Source: Dermanyssus gallinae
Taxonomy: Eukaryota > Arthropoda > Arachnida > Mesostigmata > Dermanyssidae
Length of the DNA: 64,000 nucleotides
Direction: 5' to 3'
Assembly (NCBI GenBank): GCA_003439945.1
Contig: QVRM01001474.1
Coordinates: forward strand, 1-64,000
In this document: in pieces, positions 43,029-56,843 of the stretch
Position numbering within the stretch: the first letter of the stretch is position 1
Layout of the letters: the number at the start of each line of letters is the position of its first letter
Made by a program: the position numbers and the translations under genes
Notes under the pieces: model-generated
What the model was told of the DNA's origin: nothing
Seen by the model: the letters and a program-made list of their open reading frames with translations, nothing else
Database searches by the model: none

Positions 43029-44334
43029 TAAACACTTTATAAATGCAAATAACTTGCAAATTGAATCACTCAGTTTTCCCCTGACTCTTGTTGTATTCCC
43101 CCAACTTTCATTAGCCGATGACGACGACTTCAACTTAAAGCTACCCAAACCCCTCATCGTCGAAAGTATCGTTGAGCGCCGAGTTGTGCGCACCGAGCCA
43201 CGTTGTCCACTACTGCTTAGTCTATTACTATTGCATATTATTGTTAGCATTCTCCCTTCCTCCCATTATTAGTCTTACTGTTTTGCCCTCAGCTTTATTT
43301 CTAGCTTTCTCTCCTCGCAAATCTCCTGTACTGTTCTACGAACGACGCAGACGAAAGAAGAGGACGCGCACTAAAGGCAGCAAGTTCAGCAGAACGAACG
43401 CATGAACCAACCTAGCGCGCAAACGATAGCGGCTTCAAGGTCCCCCGATAAATTCCATGGTCTTTGTGACTTGCCAGTCCCTGCCTGGCCCTGGCCCCTT
43501 CCCAGCTCCTTGCCGTCTATCCCGCGCCTGCCTTCAATTTGAACCTATGGGCGGCTAAGTGCTGGCCGCCGCCACCACCACCACTGTTGGCAGTCCAGCC
43601 GATCCGCATGGCCCGTCGACACGGGAAGGGTGTTTGGAGAACGACTGTGTGTGGAGTTCCCCGGGCTTCTGTTTCACCCACGCGCCACCTCCTCGCTCCA
43701 TGCTCCCATGCGCCGGAGGAGCGAATTCAAGTCAACTTCGATTTCCAATGAGGCACGAGGAGGCCGCGCTCACACGGCCGTACCCGAATCTACGCACACC
43801 TGCCGTTTCCACTACCGACGTGAGGTCTGCTGGGGTTTCCACCGTGACCACCGAGGGATTCAGGAGGCACAAGCAATAGCCGCTGCTCAAGCCGATGGAA
43901 ACACAGACTTACAGGTCGGAGACCGGCAGCTAGACGTGGCACAAGAGGTTCGCCTGTAACTTCTGTAGTCGTAGTACCAATAGCAAGAATACTTACAGCG
44001 GCAGCCGCCGCCGCAGTAGCAGCAATTGTACCAGTGGTAGTAATCGTAGTGGTAGTGATAGTGGCCGCTTTGTCCGCACGAATGAAACGTAATAGAACAA
44101 ATGCTGGGCTCTGCTCCAGTGCCAGCCTCACCATGTAGCTGCACGTAGGTAGTCGTCGTCGTCGTCTGCTGCTGCAAGACTGGGAGACATTTCAAAGTCG
44201 CGTTCGTTTCTAGGCAGCATCAGCAGCGACGGTGGCGTTGGCGGCGGGGTCAGCCAGCTGGTCGACCTGACACGCTCGACGCCCAGTGGTCCTGCAGCTA
44301 CCGCCGTTGCTTCTCCCGCCATTGATTCTGCTAC

Positions 44335-44425
44335 TACTATTGCTACTACTACTTCTGCTACTACTACTACTACTTCTGCTACTACTACTGCAACTACTAC
44401 TTCTGCTACTACTACGACTACTATC
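44335..44425. repeat. (CTA/CTT)n trinucleotide repeat
   Basis: CTACTA and CTTCTG-type triplets over about 90 bp. They make poly-Leu on one strand and poly-Val/Ser on the other, which explains the apparent ORFs. Confidence 0.9.
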
Positions 44426-45787
44426 GCCCACGAGTAGCAGCGAGAGACTGCTGACAGAGAGTCCGATTGTTCGGCGGATCGACGACGGTATTCACTCTTC
44501 CAAACTGGCCCGCCTCGACGGATGGACGAACGAACGGACGGGCAGACGGGCGGAGGATGGAACGAACGAATGAAGCCAAGGAGTTGGTCGCGATTTCTAG
44601 TCAGGCCGCCAGCTCCAGCCGTTACTCCAGCCGGCTGTCGGGTGGGACACCGGCGGCGGCGGCGGCATTGCAGGCAACGGGGAGGTGGGGGGGGGGGGGG
44701 GAGGCAACGGCGGCTACGGGGATTCTGCGTGGTCGTACTCGCTTGCTTGCTCACTTGCTCACTCACTCACTTACACAGTCACTGGCTTGGCGTGCGAGCC
44801 ACGGCCACCCTCAGGTCCGACGACGGTCAGACAGATGGCCGATGGACGATTTCAGATTTCCTACTGCAATCAATGGGGCGCAACGAATTTGTGAAGAAAG
44901 TATTTGCCGACGTTCTGTGGACACGGGCAGAGAAGATTCGATTACGTATGTGGAGAGAGCGCGCGCGCGCTACAGAGAGAGAGAGAGTGAAATAGAGATA
45001 GATGGAAAAATAACGCACGGGAGAGAGAGAGCGCGATTGAGAGGGAGAGGGGGAGGCTTGAGAAAGAGTGCAACTGAGTGGTGACTGAGTTGGAGAAAGG
45101 CGCCGATGAGAAGCTGGAGTAGTATTCGCTTGGAAATCGCTGTCGTCATCTCTCTCCGTCCTTCCTCGTTGCCCCCCCCCCCCCCACAGCGGCCGCCATC
45201 GACTGCTAGCTCCCCCATGTTCCCCAATATCCATCCGACGGTTGACGTATCCGCACACCGCTCGATGGAAACCTATGCGCCCCCGACTAACTACCTCTGC
45301 TGTGTTCTGTAGTGCTTTTACCATACTCGATTCAGCTCGAATTGTGAGTATTCGTGTCTGTGTGTGTATCGCGTATGGTGTGCAGATGCGTCTCTGTGTA
45401 TTTGTCTACTTCGGGCACGGCACAAAAGACGACGTACAGACGACGACAGTCAAAGAGACTCAGCAGACGCGCACAACATACGTGCGCACATGTGTAGCCT
45501 AGAGAAGAATTGCCGAGAGGCGTAAGAGAATAGATGCGTTAACCACGTGTATCAACAAACAAACAATCCTGCTTAGATGAACAGATAGAAATTAGGTTGG
45601 TGTCGAACAAGACAGCACGTCTGTCCTTTAACGCCTGCTCAAAACTTGACTTGACAACGGCATATTGGAACTATTGAGCTGGCACTTGTGCGAGCTCAGT
45701 GTTAGAGTTACAGAACGCTAGAGAGACATTATTGGCCCAGAAACCAAGAATTTAAGAACGCTACGAATGCACCTGCACTTAGGAGTG

Positions 45788-45799
45788 GCGCTGGATATA

Positions 45800-45831
<32 letters not shown>
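45788..45831. repeat. (TA)n microsatellite
   Basis: TA run of about 44 bp. Confidence 0.9.
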
Positions 45832-45834
<3 letters not shown>

Positions 45835-47967
45835 GTTACTCCTCCTCCTTGGCGGATTTGATTACCTTCGCTCGATTGCGAATGAACGTTCGCTGGCTTG
45901 TAACAACACTTGTTCCTTTATTTAACCGCGGTAAAAATAGACGCGCTTACAAATAACGTACAAATGTACATATGGTAGTCGACCTAAGTTATTTATTGTC
46001 GCTATTGCGACTGAGCGTATATTATGTGAGGTACGCTTCACTTTACTGCTGCACAACTTTGGTAACTTGTTTAGCTTACATGGGCTCTGTGCGTGTGTTG
46101 TGCTACAAGCTTGCTAGCGAATGCATCTCTCGTTAACAGCGTAAACCGGCTCCGGTTGACATCCTACAACTCCAACTCGGACTGATCGATGAAATGCAGT
46201 CTATCCCATTCTAACTTTAAAAAATCCCTTGTATCGAAATAAGCTTTGTTTTTAATGAGAGGAGAAATGTTCCCCAGCAATGTGCGTGTGACCTTGCACT
46301 CCCACCCGCCAGAAGACATTTCTGCAAAATAGTTGGCACATTTGCTCTATTAACCCTTTGACGTCGTTGACTAGAGTTGGCACAATAGCGTATCGCTTGT
46401 GCTAACACTTTTAAAACGCAAACTATTATTTTTGAAATGAAAATTATAACATTGTGTGAGCAATAAATATATGACGCTAAAAATATAGAGATTGTGCAAT
46501 ACAAACTTTTTTAAAGCCGCACATCCAGTAACACTGATTCGCCTCTGAATATTGTGGAAATGATTATAAGATCATATATTCGACTAGTTATCTGTAAATA
46601 TGCCTATATAAATAAAAAATGCTAAATAGATAGGAAGCTAGACGCAACCGCAAACAAACAACCATTTGGTGTGGAGCAAAGCAAAAGCTGACGTCAATAA
46701 CTTCGTCAGGAAAAATATTTAAATATATTTGCTCTGTAATTTGAAAAATCACATTATGAGGCGAAGCATTTAGACATTTAGCTGAGCCATTAGAGAATGC
46801 GGTCGGCCTTCTAACATGATGTCGTTATGGTATCAAAATGCGTATGTAAATCGTCGCGTATAATATGTGTAAAAAGTTTCTTAGGATATCGAAATGCGAA
46901 AACCCTTCTTTATAAAATTATTATTTTTAAAAGCCAGTAACCATAAACGAATATTAACATAAGAAACACTACCAACAAGAGTTTATGTTACCAGCAAATT
47001 AGCAAGTTTAGCTATCTCCCTCCGGTATTGGCCTCTGTACGCACTTTGCTCTACTTTAGTATAATACTACTTAAAATCGCGGCCGCTTTAGCATGGTTTA
47101 TAAAATGCCCATCACATGAACTGACAACAGATTAATTTCACTTAACCCAAAGTCACCAATTCCTTATCGAAGGATGGGTGGCAAACGATCTTCTGGGGTA
47201 GCTCACGCTCAGGGGAGCAAATATGAAATAATTGTGCATGATCAATTGAATTAACAAATAAGCTAGTCGAAATAATTTTGCCCAGAAACCGAGACTGCTA
47301 TTGTAATGATAGCGGTTTATGTTTCTCCTGGTAGGTTAAACATAGAGGCGATAATTGTACGGACTCACGATACGAATGACTACATACGTGACTGATTATA
47401 TTTTAATAGATAATAACACGTGTGTAAGGCAGCTTGCCGGTACTGTAGGTAGATGCACTTATACACGCATAAGTGTATGCACGCATGTACATATATACAT
47501 GGGCTGATTTATGTATATACAGACACGTATACACGAGTCTTCCACGTGCTTAGTAAAATTATGCGTTCTAAAATATGATTCAAGGAGGTGTTTGATTATT
47601 ATTATATAATAGCCTGAAAAATACCGGATGAAGAGACACACACCTCTGCACGATACTTATTCGCCGGTCGTGTGGTTCCTACGCAATTCCATGCTGGCAG
47701 GACACGGACTTAGACGAATGGCCGTTGACTTTGATACCAGAAATCGAGAGTTTGCTTCCTGAATACTTATACTTTGAAAACTTTGCAGTCAGACTTAGTT
47801 TAAAAAAAGAAAACAAACATGCAGTAGTGAAAATGAACTTAATAGTTATGACGCTCGTTGTGGTGTTTCAGTGACTGCTGTTGTAAGCATCTGTAATGGC
47901 AACAAGGTGACGTGTCTGAGCGCTCATTTCTCGGTTATTACCTACGCCATACAAACGACGTAATATA

Positions 47968-48045
47968 AATAATAATAATAATAATAATAATAATTATTAT
48001 TATAATATATATTATTATATAATATTATATAATATTATTATATAA

Positions 48046-48107
<62 letters not shown>

Positions 48108-48122
48108 TATTATTATTATTAT
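47968..48122. repeat. Compound (AAT)n/(TA)n/(ATT)n microsatellite
   Basis: AAT units, an AT/ATTAT middle, AAT units again, then ATT units; self-complementary overall. Confidence 0.9.
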
Positions 48123-49545
48123 AAGTCTCTAGTACTTAAGAAATTGTAGCAGGAATGGCTGACTTGCCGACGAGTGTATTGTTTTGCCTCATGAGTAAGT
48201 TTTACAGGCTCGCCGGTTGGCGGAGTTTTCGAGTTGCAACCCAAGTGCTGTAATGTCAATGAGTTAATTGGCGTTTCTATGTATTTCTCTGCTCTAGCCT
48301 ACGCGGCCGTGGCGGCGTCACAGTTTGGTCTGGCATCAGCAGGCGCGGCCATATTTTCTCCATATTTCATCATATGGTCGCTGTGGACGAATTACGCAGC
48401 AGCAACAATGACAGCAGCAGCAGCGGGTGCAGCTGTAACTGGAGCAGCAACAGCAGACGACGGGTGAAAAGGTGCGCTAGAACGCTAAAGCAGGAGCATC
48501 AAATGCAGAAGCGCTGAAATGTCGAGCAGACGCAACCGCAATGACGACGTCGTGGGCAGCCCGAAACCAACTCAAAGATAATTTCGACAATTAACTCGGA
48601 CTGGGAGAACTCCACCAGCACGTTGTCGTCGTCGTCATTATCGTCGTCTCGTGTCTCTCCTCTTTCTTCTTACTTGTTCCTTCCTTCATGGCTTCATGGG
48701 TCCTATCTGCTTTTCTTCCGTCTTCCTCCGTAAATGAATAGGATGCCGATGGTACAATGAAACCTCACGGGAGTCGCCTATTACTGGCTCGCTTATTCGG
48801 CCCGGCTCGTTGCCCGGTTGGCGAGCGGGCGAACAGATGCGCAAACCTTGTTCAGTGCCATGAAGCCACCGCAATGAAGAACCCTACCACGTAGGCTGAC
48901 CGTCGACCGTTGCGGGTTCTCTGCGGCAGAAGTACCTACCTAGACCTGCCCTCAACGCCTCATTTTGACCGATGACTATTACTACTACTACAGCAGCAGC
49001 TGCTACGATTAGTACAACTACTACAACGGCTGCTGCCACAGGCACGACTACGAAGGCCGATTGTGTCTCGCCCGCGAACACCAGTCCCACTCATCTATCT
49101 CTGTAGGCTAGGGGGGAGGTTGGGATGGACTACGTGCAAGGCGTGTTTAGTAAATGATTTATTAAGGTGCAGTCGCGCGCTCGCTCGTTTGCCCACTCTA
49201 CACACATACTGCTGGTGTGCTGTTGAGGCTCATGAGCCAGAAGAAGAAGAACAAGGAACGTTTCGTACAGTGGATGAAAGCAGATCCCCGCGTCTCTCTC
49301 CCGCGTCCACTTTGGGTTGTCTAACTTGTCGTCGTCGTCGTCGTCGTCGCCACCACATCAGTCGGTGCGGTGACGTCCTCGCCTCTATGACCTTGCGATT
49401 TGTGCGCACGGCAGTCAGGCTGCCGCTGGCGTTAGGTAGATGGCCTTGCTTAATTTGGCACGTCCCAGCCTAAAGCCTCAACGCTGAAGTCGGCGCGCAA
49501 GATCGGGCAACTTTTTGAACTTTTAGAATAAAATGGCATGCACGC

Positions 49546-49571
49546 ATATATATATATATATATATATATAT
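49546..49571. repeat. (TA)n microsatellite
   Basis: Short TA run just before segmental-duplication copy 1. Confidence 0.85.
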
Positions 49572-50207
49572 CGTAGGTCGGTTCATAAATAAATGAAAAA
49601 AATGGTAAATCACCTATTTTCCGGAAAGTTCAATTTCAATTTTGTTGTTACCTCTTTACTGCACAAAAAGCTCTTTCTCCAACTTCAGATCTGGGAGTGT
49701 GAGATTCGGACGACACAGAAAAAAGTGGTTAAAAGAATCTAATTTAATAAATTTCATCGCGACTGCATAAGTGTGAGCCGTGTTATTGTGGTAAAAAACA
49801 GTATTGCAGCTTACAAACGTTTCCGAGTGCATCTGAAAACCTTTGGTCTGTTTGTTTATTATCAATGAAGAAAAATTTATTCTGCGCATTAGAACTCTTG
49901 TGGATTGCGCTTAAGCATCGTCGAATACTACTACGAACAGTTTTTCGCGTGCAGTTTTGATGGGTGGTCAGAATTTGGGGTAGCTTTATATTTTTAGGCT
50001 TTTGTGCAAGATATTACGTATCATATGTACCAAGATGCCTACAATTTCAGCTATCACGCACGCATGATGATGACGCGTACAAGAATACGATGCATGATTT
50101 TAATAATTTCTGACAAGGTGTCTTCAACCAGTTGTCCGGGGCGAACTTCATCTGTAGTGGTTACGTTGGCATTAATTATTCTAAAAAATAACACTTTTAT
50201 CTCAGCA

Positions 50208-50320
50208 GTAACGCTGCCGCGTCAATTTGCTTTCTCACATATCTCAGTAACTCTACCGCGTCAATTTGCTTTCTCATATATCTCAGTAACGCTACCGCGT
50301 CAATTTGCTTCATTTGCGTA
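50208..50320. repeat. Minisatellite, 3 units of ~36 bp
   Basis: CGTCAATTTGCTTTCTCA alternates with ATCTCAGTAACGCTACCG. The duplicate at 58.7 kb has 4 units. Confidence 0.85.
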
Positions 50321-50488
50321 CATCATTATACTACAACAACAACAACAGAAGCAGCTACTTCTGCTACGAACGTCGATCGTGTCTAATCGTGTGACTCTGA
50401 CTAATCGTCGATTAGACAGACACGAAAACGTATCATCGATGCATATCTTAGACAATAATCACACAAACACACATCCACACAATACGCA

Positions 50489-51115
50489 TCATTCGCCGTG
50501 CGCCTGAATAAAGAATGCCAGCGACATGACTACATTGCGGCCGACGGCTAGCAACAGTCGCTGCGCCACTGCCTCGTTTGGCAACAGCAGGCCCACGGCT
50601 GTCGTGTCGGTCTGTGCCAGGGCGCGCGCCGAGAGACAGCGAAGTGGTGCGGGGTTACGTGCGGGACCGCCTGCGCCGTCCGTGTTGAACTGACGATAGC
50701 GAAGCTTGCTACAGCAGAAGCCTTCCTGGCTGTCGATCAGACAACGTACTTGACATGGACTCGCAAAGCCGGTGAACGTCGCCGTGACCATCTCGAACAC
50801 GCTCCGACCGGCGACCCATCGGGGCGAGCCAGCAAACGCGCCTCTGCTGAGCAGCAACTCGACTAGCGGCTCGTATCGGCCTCCGAGACTGTTGCCGCCG
50901 CTCTGCTGAAGTTTAGCAGAGATGAGGCAGGCGACGACGGCGAGAGGGAGCAGCGCGTTGAGGTCCTCGAACGACAGATGCGTGCGCTCGAGCTCCGCCG
51001 AGTCGACAACGGCGTCACACAGCGTAAGCAGTCCGTCGAGCGTCTTGTACGCGCCTTGTTGTTTCGAGTCAACACTCCCCCCTCTCCACGCCCTATCGCT
51101 CGATTGGCTGCACAC
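50489..51115 (-). pseudogene. Truncated FEM-1-like gene, copy 1
   Basis: 208 open codons. The last about 190 residues match the C-terminus of the complete gene at 58,997-60,844 almost exactly (V/F, P/H, L/R changes and similar), with the same stop (QAHGE). The N-terminal about 420 residues are missing. The joint lies near 51,055, where former 5'-leader sequence (GGSVDSK) is fused in frame to the C-terminal half (YKTLDGLLTLCD). A short protein with a new N-terminus is possible. I call it a pseudogene because the ankyrin and central regions are gone. Confidence 0.75.
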
Positions 51116-51279
51116 GCTTGCCGATTAACTTCTAGATATGTCACCTCGCTGTGTTGAGAAAATGCTGCGCGCTTCTTTCCGCTGACCTGTATCGAACGCC
51201 GCGGGATATCGCCCGAGTGCAACTCTGTTTTTTTCTATTCGCCTTCCTCGTCTCTTTTTCGCCCTCTTCATTTATCGGT

Positions 51280-51282
<3 letters not shown>

Positions 51283-51322
<40 letters not shown>
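51283..51322. repeat. (TA)n microsatellite
   Basis: TA run immediately before a fold-back-related relic. Confidence 0.9.
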
Positions 51323-51327
<5 letters not shown>

Positions 51328-51640
51328 CTTGCATGACCGTCTTTACTTTAGAATTCGGTAGAACTCGGCAAGAAATTATTGTTCTTAATGGAAAGAGCAG
51401 GCGGAGAAAGTCATAAAAAGTCGATATGTTGTTATGTCTTACGTTGAAGGTTTCGCGTACAGAACCGTAAGATGTTGCCACAAAAATATAGCAAATTTAA
51501 TGTCTATATCTCTTCGTATAAAAGTGATAGTGCTGCATTGCGTAGTTGCCAAGACAGATCCAGCAGATGTTTTCGCTAAATACGCCGGTATGATTGATTT
51601 ATGCGTTGACTGGTTCTACAGCCGTGACGCTTTGGTCGAC
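51323..51640. repeat. Relic related to the fold-back element, short form
   Basis: GGGTCTTGCATGACC, AACTCGGCAAGAAATTATTG, AAAGTCATAAAAAGTC and GTACAGAACCGTA parallel the left arm and centre of 39,309-39,830. There is no matching inverted arm. Deleted in the middle relative to 61,425-61,905. Confidence 0.6.
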
Positions 51641-51823
51641 TAAACTCGGCAAGCTCTAGATGCATGTATCTAGAATACAATCAGGCAAAGTTGCAAACGA
51701 ATCAGATAAAACACCGCGCTAAAGTGACTAACCTATTAATTGCCTTGCCAGGACAAGACATCGACTAAGTAATTGTTCTCTTGCGTTAGCAAACTTTCTA
51801 AAGCTATGTCGCATCGGCTTAAC

Positions 51824-51825
<2 letters not shown>

Positions 51826-51856
<31 letters not shown>
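51826..51856. repeat. (TA)n microsatellite
   Basis: TA run present at the same place in the duplicate (62,221-62,246). Confidence 0.9.
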
Positions 51857-51859
<3 letters not shown>

Positions 51860-53247
51860 TTGCGGATTAACTAGGCTAGGAATAGCTCACACACCAGCTT
51901 ACTCAGTAATAACTTTGCGTATAATATGTAGAGCTGCCTTTGGCGATTTCAGCATTTATATAAACATGTCAATCTGCATCTATGTTTTGAATATCAATGA
52001 TTCAATGAAGTTAACATCAGTTAAATAGTTAAGATTACCAGCTAGTTTTAAATAAAAATTGTGTTATCTACTACGTGAGATAAATCTGTCTCAGTGACCC
52101 TGCCACTTCAATAAAAATAGCGAAAGTAGTGCTATAAAAGGTAACTTTCGTCTGAGTCTCATTATTTCCACTGCCGGCTCGCAACCTTCTAGCAGGTACA
52201 CAAAGCGTTTTCATACTATTCGTGGCAAACATGCGCAACGATATGAATACACAAAGCACGCGTGCGCATCCACCATTCGTGAAGTGTAGCGTGCATTGCA
52301 AACTGCTTGCTGCGAGAGTGCATCTCTCCGTAATTGAGTTGCCAGCGTTGTTCAATAAATAGTTGTTAATATAATAAATATTTAATTATATTTAAATATT
52401 ATTATATTTTAATAATATACAAACAGTTCATAACTAACTACTGCTTTGTGGCTAGTTGCGAACTACATATGTGTGGTTATGTACTACACGCGCTCGTCAT
52501 TTTGGTACAGCCTGTAAACATTTCTAAACAATACATATTCTGGAAGACGACTTGCACGTGCACCAGTCCTGCATGTGCAGATGTCACGTTGAGTGCGTAT
52601 TACTAATTGTACGTGTCATAATCTTAACGATCGGTATGCAATAGTATTTATCTGCAGAAAGCGTACCAGATTCGAGCAGCGCTGCTTAATCGTAATCAAA
52701 CTGGGCATTTTGCACAGCCGTCTGCTTTGATCGTCTTTTTAGGCCATTTTAACGAGTAGCAGAGACATGGCACGGTGTGTTACTAAACAGGACCTGCGCC
52801 ATTCAGGTGAGTTGGTTTTGATCCTCAGTCATCTAGTCCACAATATCTCTAATAGCTCTAATGGCAACGGCGAAGCAAATACGAACGATAAAAGAGAATT
52901 CAATGACACTTAGAACTAATGTAGATATTGTTCTTGCAAACTGAATTGGTATACTGCAGCAAAATGCTTCTACTCACTATGTTCACCGTGACCTGGATCT
53001 ATACAAAGCGATACATGTACGCTCCGTAACATGCATATAATATTGATTCAGGCTCGTGGTTTTCAAAAGACATTTTCAAGCATTTTGGTAGACAAGCACC
53101 TCTGCTAAAGTCGTGAATCAACCGTACTCAGTGGGGTGTCGAATCTTCTTAGTTGGCTACATCCAGTGACGAGTTGCGATTGAGCGACGATGTGGCGAGG
53201 GGTTAAATTGGCCACACATCGTTGGTCCACGTCATCAACAACTGTCC

Positions 53248-53255
53248 TATAAAAG
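53248..53255 (+). promoter_or_regulatory. TATA box, copy D
   Basis: TATAAAAG, 88 bp before ATG 53336; preceded by GTGGCGAGGGGTTAAATTGG at 53,191. Confidence 0.7.
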
Positions 53256-53335
53256 CTCTACAGGAATTACAAAATGGCATATTCGCGCTTGCAGCTCCGG
53301 ACGGACATCCAACCTTTCGAACATCTCCTCACACG

Positions 53336-53721
53336 ATGAAGCCCGGCTCTCTACGACGTAAGGTGCTACTTCGCTGCACTTACCTCAAATACGGTCCACT
53401 ACTTCCCTCTTGGGATGATAGCTGGCTGAAGAAAGCCAAAAAGCCTCGTTTGGACAGAGCCGAAGCCTCCGATGCGACGTGTGCTAGTGACCCTGGGACT
53501 AGCGAAGAAAATCTTCATTCGCCTGCGGACGCTTACATAGAGGAATTTCTAGAGAGCCTTGAACTCGCAGTAACCAAAAACGAAATTAGCTGTCGAGAGT
53601 TAGAAAAAACGTGCGTCATGTCGTTCAATTTTTTCTTTGTCCGCATTACTCAAACGCTGCTTCTAGCATGGATATATTGGTTGAGCACTTACTTCGTATT
53701 CACAAGATAAAGTGCGAGTGA
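53336..53721 (+). pseudogene. C2H2 gene copy D, frameshift before the finger
   Basis: MKPGSLRRKVLLRC, WDDSW and KKAKKPRLDRAEAS are conserved, the linker is diverged (DATCASDPGTSEENLHSP), and ELEKTCVMSF is in frame. In the T-run at about 53,628-53,634 the frame slips by one. The continued frame reads into a 27-residue unrelated hydrophobic tail and stops at 53,710. The original frame would reach FLCPHY...H....H and stop at 53,721. The second finger Cys is also Tyr there. A product without a finger is possible but I judge it decayed. Confidence 0.75.
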
Positions 53722-53773
53722 TCAAAACCTATGCATGAGCTTTGTGATAGTGTGTAATGTAAAAAAACTTGTA

Positions 53774-53803
53774 AATAAATTGTGCAATTAACTTGTAAAT
53801 AAA
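53774..53803 (+). terminator. Two polyadenylation signals, copy D
   Basis: AATAAA at 53,774-53,779 and 53,798-53,803. Confidence 0.5.
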
Positions 53804-54039
53804 GCGCGTATTATAAAGATGTAATTCGCGTCAATGTATATTATATAAAACTGCGGAAATAAAAAAAATATTTAACTATATTACTTGTGAACTTATTACT
53901 AGTAGATAGATTATATCTATATAAGAAGTAGAACAAACTTAGAAAATAGAAGAAGTGGACACTCCGTTAAAATCACTATTTATTACGATTAACGTAACCA
54001 ATATAGGACGTGAACTAGCACAGGGATTACAATCACGGC

Positions 54040-54413
54040 AGATAAGATGCTTTAGTCGGCTAAACTCAGCAAGCTCTAAAGTCAGCTTTAACACTTTTCT
54101 AGACTCTGCTTGTATCTAGAATACAGTCAGGCAAAGTTGCAGACGAATCAGATAAAACACCGCGCTAAAGTAACTAACCTATTAATTGCCTTGCCAGGAC
54201 AAGACATCGACTAAGTAATAGCGCGCCCGTCTTCACACTTAAAAGGACACCTTGGACAACTTGTTTTCTTGCGTTAGCAAACTTTCTAAAGCTATGTCGC
54301 ATCGGTTTAATACAAATTTGTAATTTCACTCTCACTCAGAAACAATACGTCCTTCTTATTGCGACCAAAAAAGTATTTATATTATTTATTACTCAAGCTG
54401 AGTGTATGTTACA
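54040..54413. repeat. Third, partial copy of the segmental-duplication middle
   Basis: TTAGTCGGCTAAACTCAGCA, CAGATAAAACACCGC, TGCCAGGACAAGACATCGAC and GCTATGTCGCATCGG also occur at 51,640-51,830 and 61,905-62,150. The mariner cuts it off on the right. Confidence 0.8.
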
Positions 54414-54415
54414 TA

Positions 54416-55823
<1,408 letters not shown>

Positions 55824-55904
55824 TGTTTATTGCCGATCATACAATTGTGAGGTATGAACATGTATTAATATATATTTAGATATCTCGGTAGCAGTCTTTT
55901 CCTC

Positions 55905-56843
55905 TTAAAACATTGACCCGATTATACAGGCAGCGTTACCTCTGCATACGGCCAGCGAGAGCAACTGCCGCAGGAACTCGCTCTCTCGTCGGTCGCCTGT
56001 ATAGTCCTGTATCCGCTCGCCAAGCTCTTTAATGAATCTTCTTGTGCCTTTACTAGCGGGACCTAGTGTTTCCATAGCGATAAGCACGACGTGGTATCTG
56101 GGTTCTAAGTCCCTGTACTTTCGTCTTTTTTCTCGATCTGCATGTTCGGCGACCCAGCCGGCCTCAAGGGCACTGTGTCGCAGGTAGGACGGGGCAACAG
56201 TGCAGGATACTGTTGTATCTTATGCCAGACACTTACCGCAAGACCACAATGGAATAGTGACTCCGTCGGGCCTCCTGTCACTGCTTGTATCGAGTCTGTG
56301 CTCCAGCGTACTCGGTATGCCTGCACGACGCAGGGCTCTCCTTATGATCGAGTTAAGTTCTGCGTGCCTAGCGGCTCTTTCTTGGCTTTTGATGCAGCTC
56401 AGGGAGTAAAGGCCGTTACTCTCTACAGGCGTCCTACAGGCTGAGCAGGTGTATGACTCGCATATGGGAACTCCAATTCGGAGCGCTGTCACCATGCGGA
56501 AGGAGGTCTTGTCCAGCATGGTGCCCAGCTGCGGCGAGGGTAGAGCCCTTAGGTATCCGCTACTAAAGGTGTCTCGGACGGCTATAAAAACCGCTCTATC
56601 CGTGGGGGATTGCATGCCATCGAGAAGACTTCGACCCACAATGTTGCACCTATAACCGTCAAGCGTATGCTGTGTAGGGCGCTCCTCCCAGGGACCAGGG
56701 CCTATGACGTACCTTGCAGCTAGCTCGGCCTTGTCTTTCGTCACTTGTATTACATGACGAATATTAGGCTCGACGAGGGTCCCAGCGAGTTGTGCAAATT
56801 CTAGTAGCGAAGCTGCATAACATACGGGCGCAAGCTCCGTCAC
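55905..56843 (-). pseudogene. C-terminal part of the RLE-type LINE ORF
   Basis: LRALPSPQLGTMLDKTSFRM, a CxxC/Cys cluster (CESYTCSACRTP), RAARHAELNSIIRRAL, then RRPDGVTIPLW, which fits the PD part of a PD-(D/E)xK nuclease. A frameshift near 56,150-56,220 moves the rest (VLIAMETLGPASKGTRRFIKEL, LSLAVCRGNAACIIGS) to another frame, ending in a stop at 55,905. I do not assign the clade more precisely. Confidence 0.7.

Larger units (their letters stand above)
42486..49590. other. Largely single-copy island rich in triplet repeats; no gene recognised
   Basis: I find no repeat-unit, LINE or transposon homology here except simple repeats. 43,500-45,500 and 48,250-49,450 are GC-richer, with (CAG)n, (TAC)n, (CGT)n, GA-rich tracts, a G-run near 44,688-44,701 and a C-run near 45,171-45,186. 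The long frames at 43,790-45,330 consist mostly of these repeats. It could be the promoter, 5' UTR or intron of a large regulatory gene whose exons lie outside. 45,500-48,100 is AT-rich with nothing recognisable. Confidence 0.45.
49600..53990. repeat. Segmental duplication, copy 1
   Basis: Matches 57,686-64,000 in order: ATGGTAAATCACCTATTTTCC, the GCGTCAATTTGC minisatellite, the FEM-1-like 3' half, fold-back relic, CATCGACTAAGTAAT block, (TA)n, CACTGCCGGCTCGCAACC block, then the C2H2 unit. Main differences: an internal FEM-1 deletion of about 1.3 kb here, and a shorter fold-back relic. Confidence 0.9.
52430..53990 (+). repeat. Dispersed copy of the C2H2 gene unit, copy D
   Basis: 5' flank with AACGAGTAGCAGAGACATGG and CAGGTGAGTTGG (equivalent to the array CAGGTAAGT), promoter, gene and 3' UTR. 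Its partner is copy E at 62.9-64 kb. Confidence 0.85.

Noticed and set aside
43790..44195. Thr/Ala-rich and Cys/Tyr-rich minus-strand ORFs
   Set aside because: Triplet-repeat translation in two frames; no family recognisable.
44128..45324. Long ORFs (up to 212 codons) rich in Val, Ser, Leu, Pro
   Set aside because: Composed of triplet repeats on both strands; no domain, no conserved start context.
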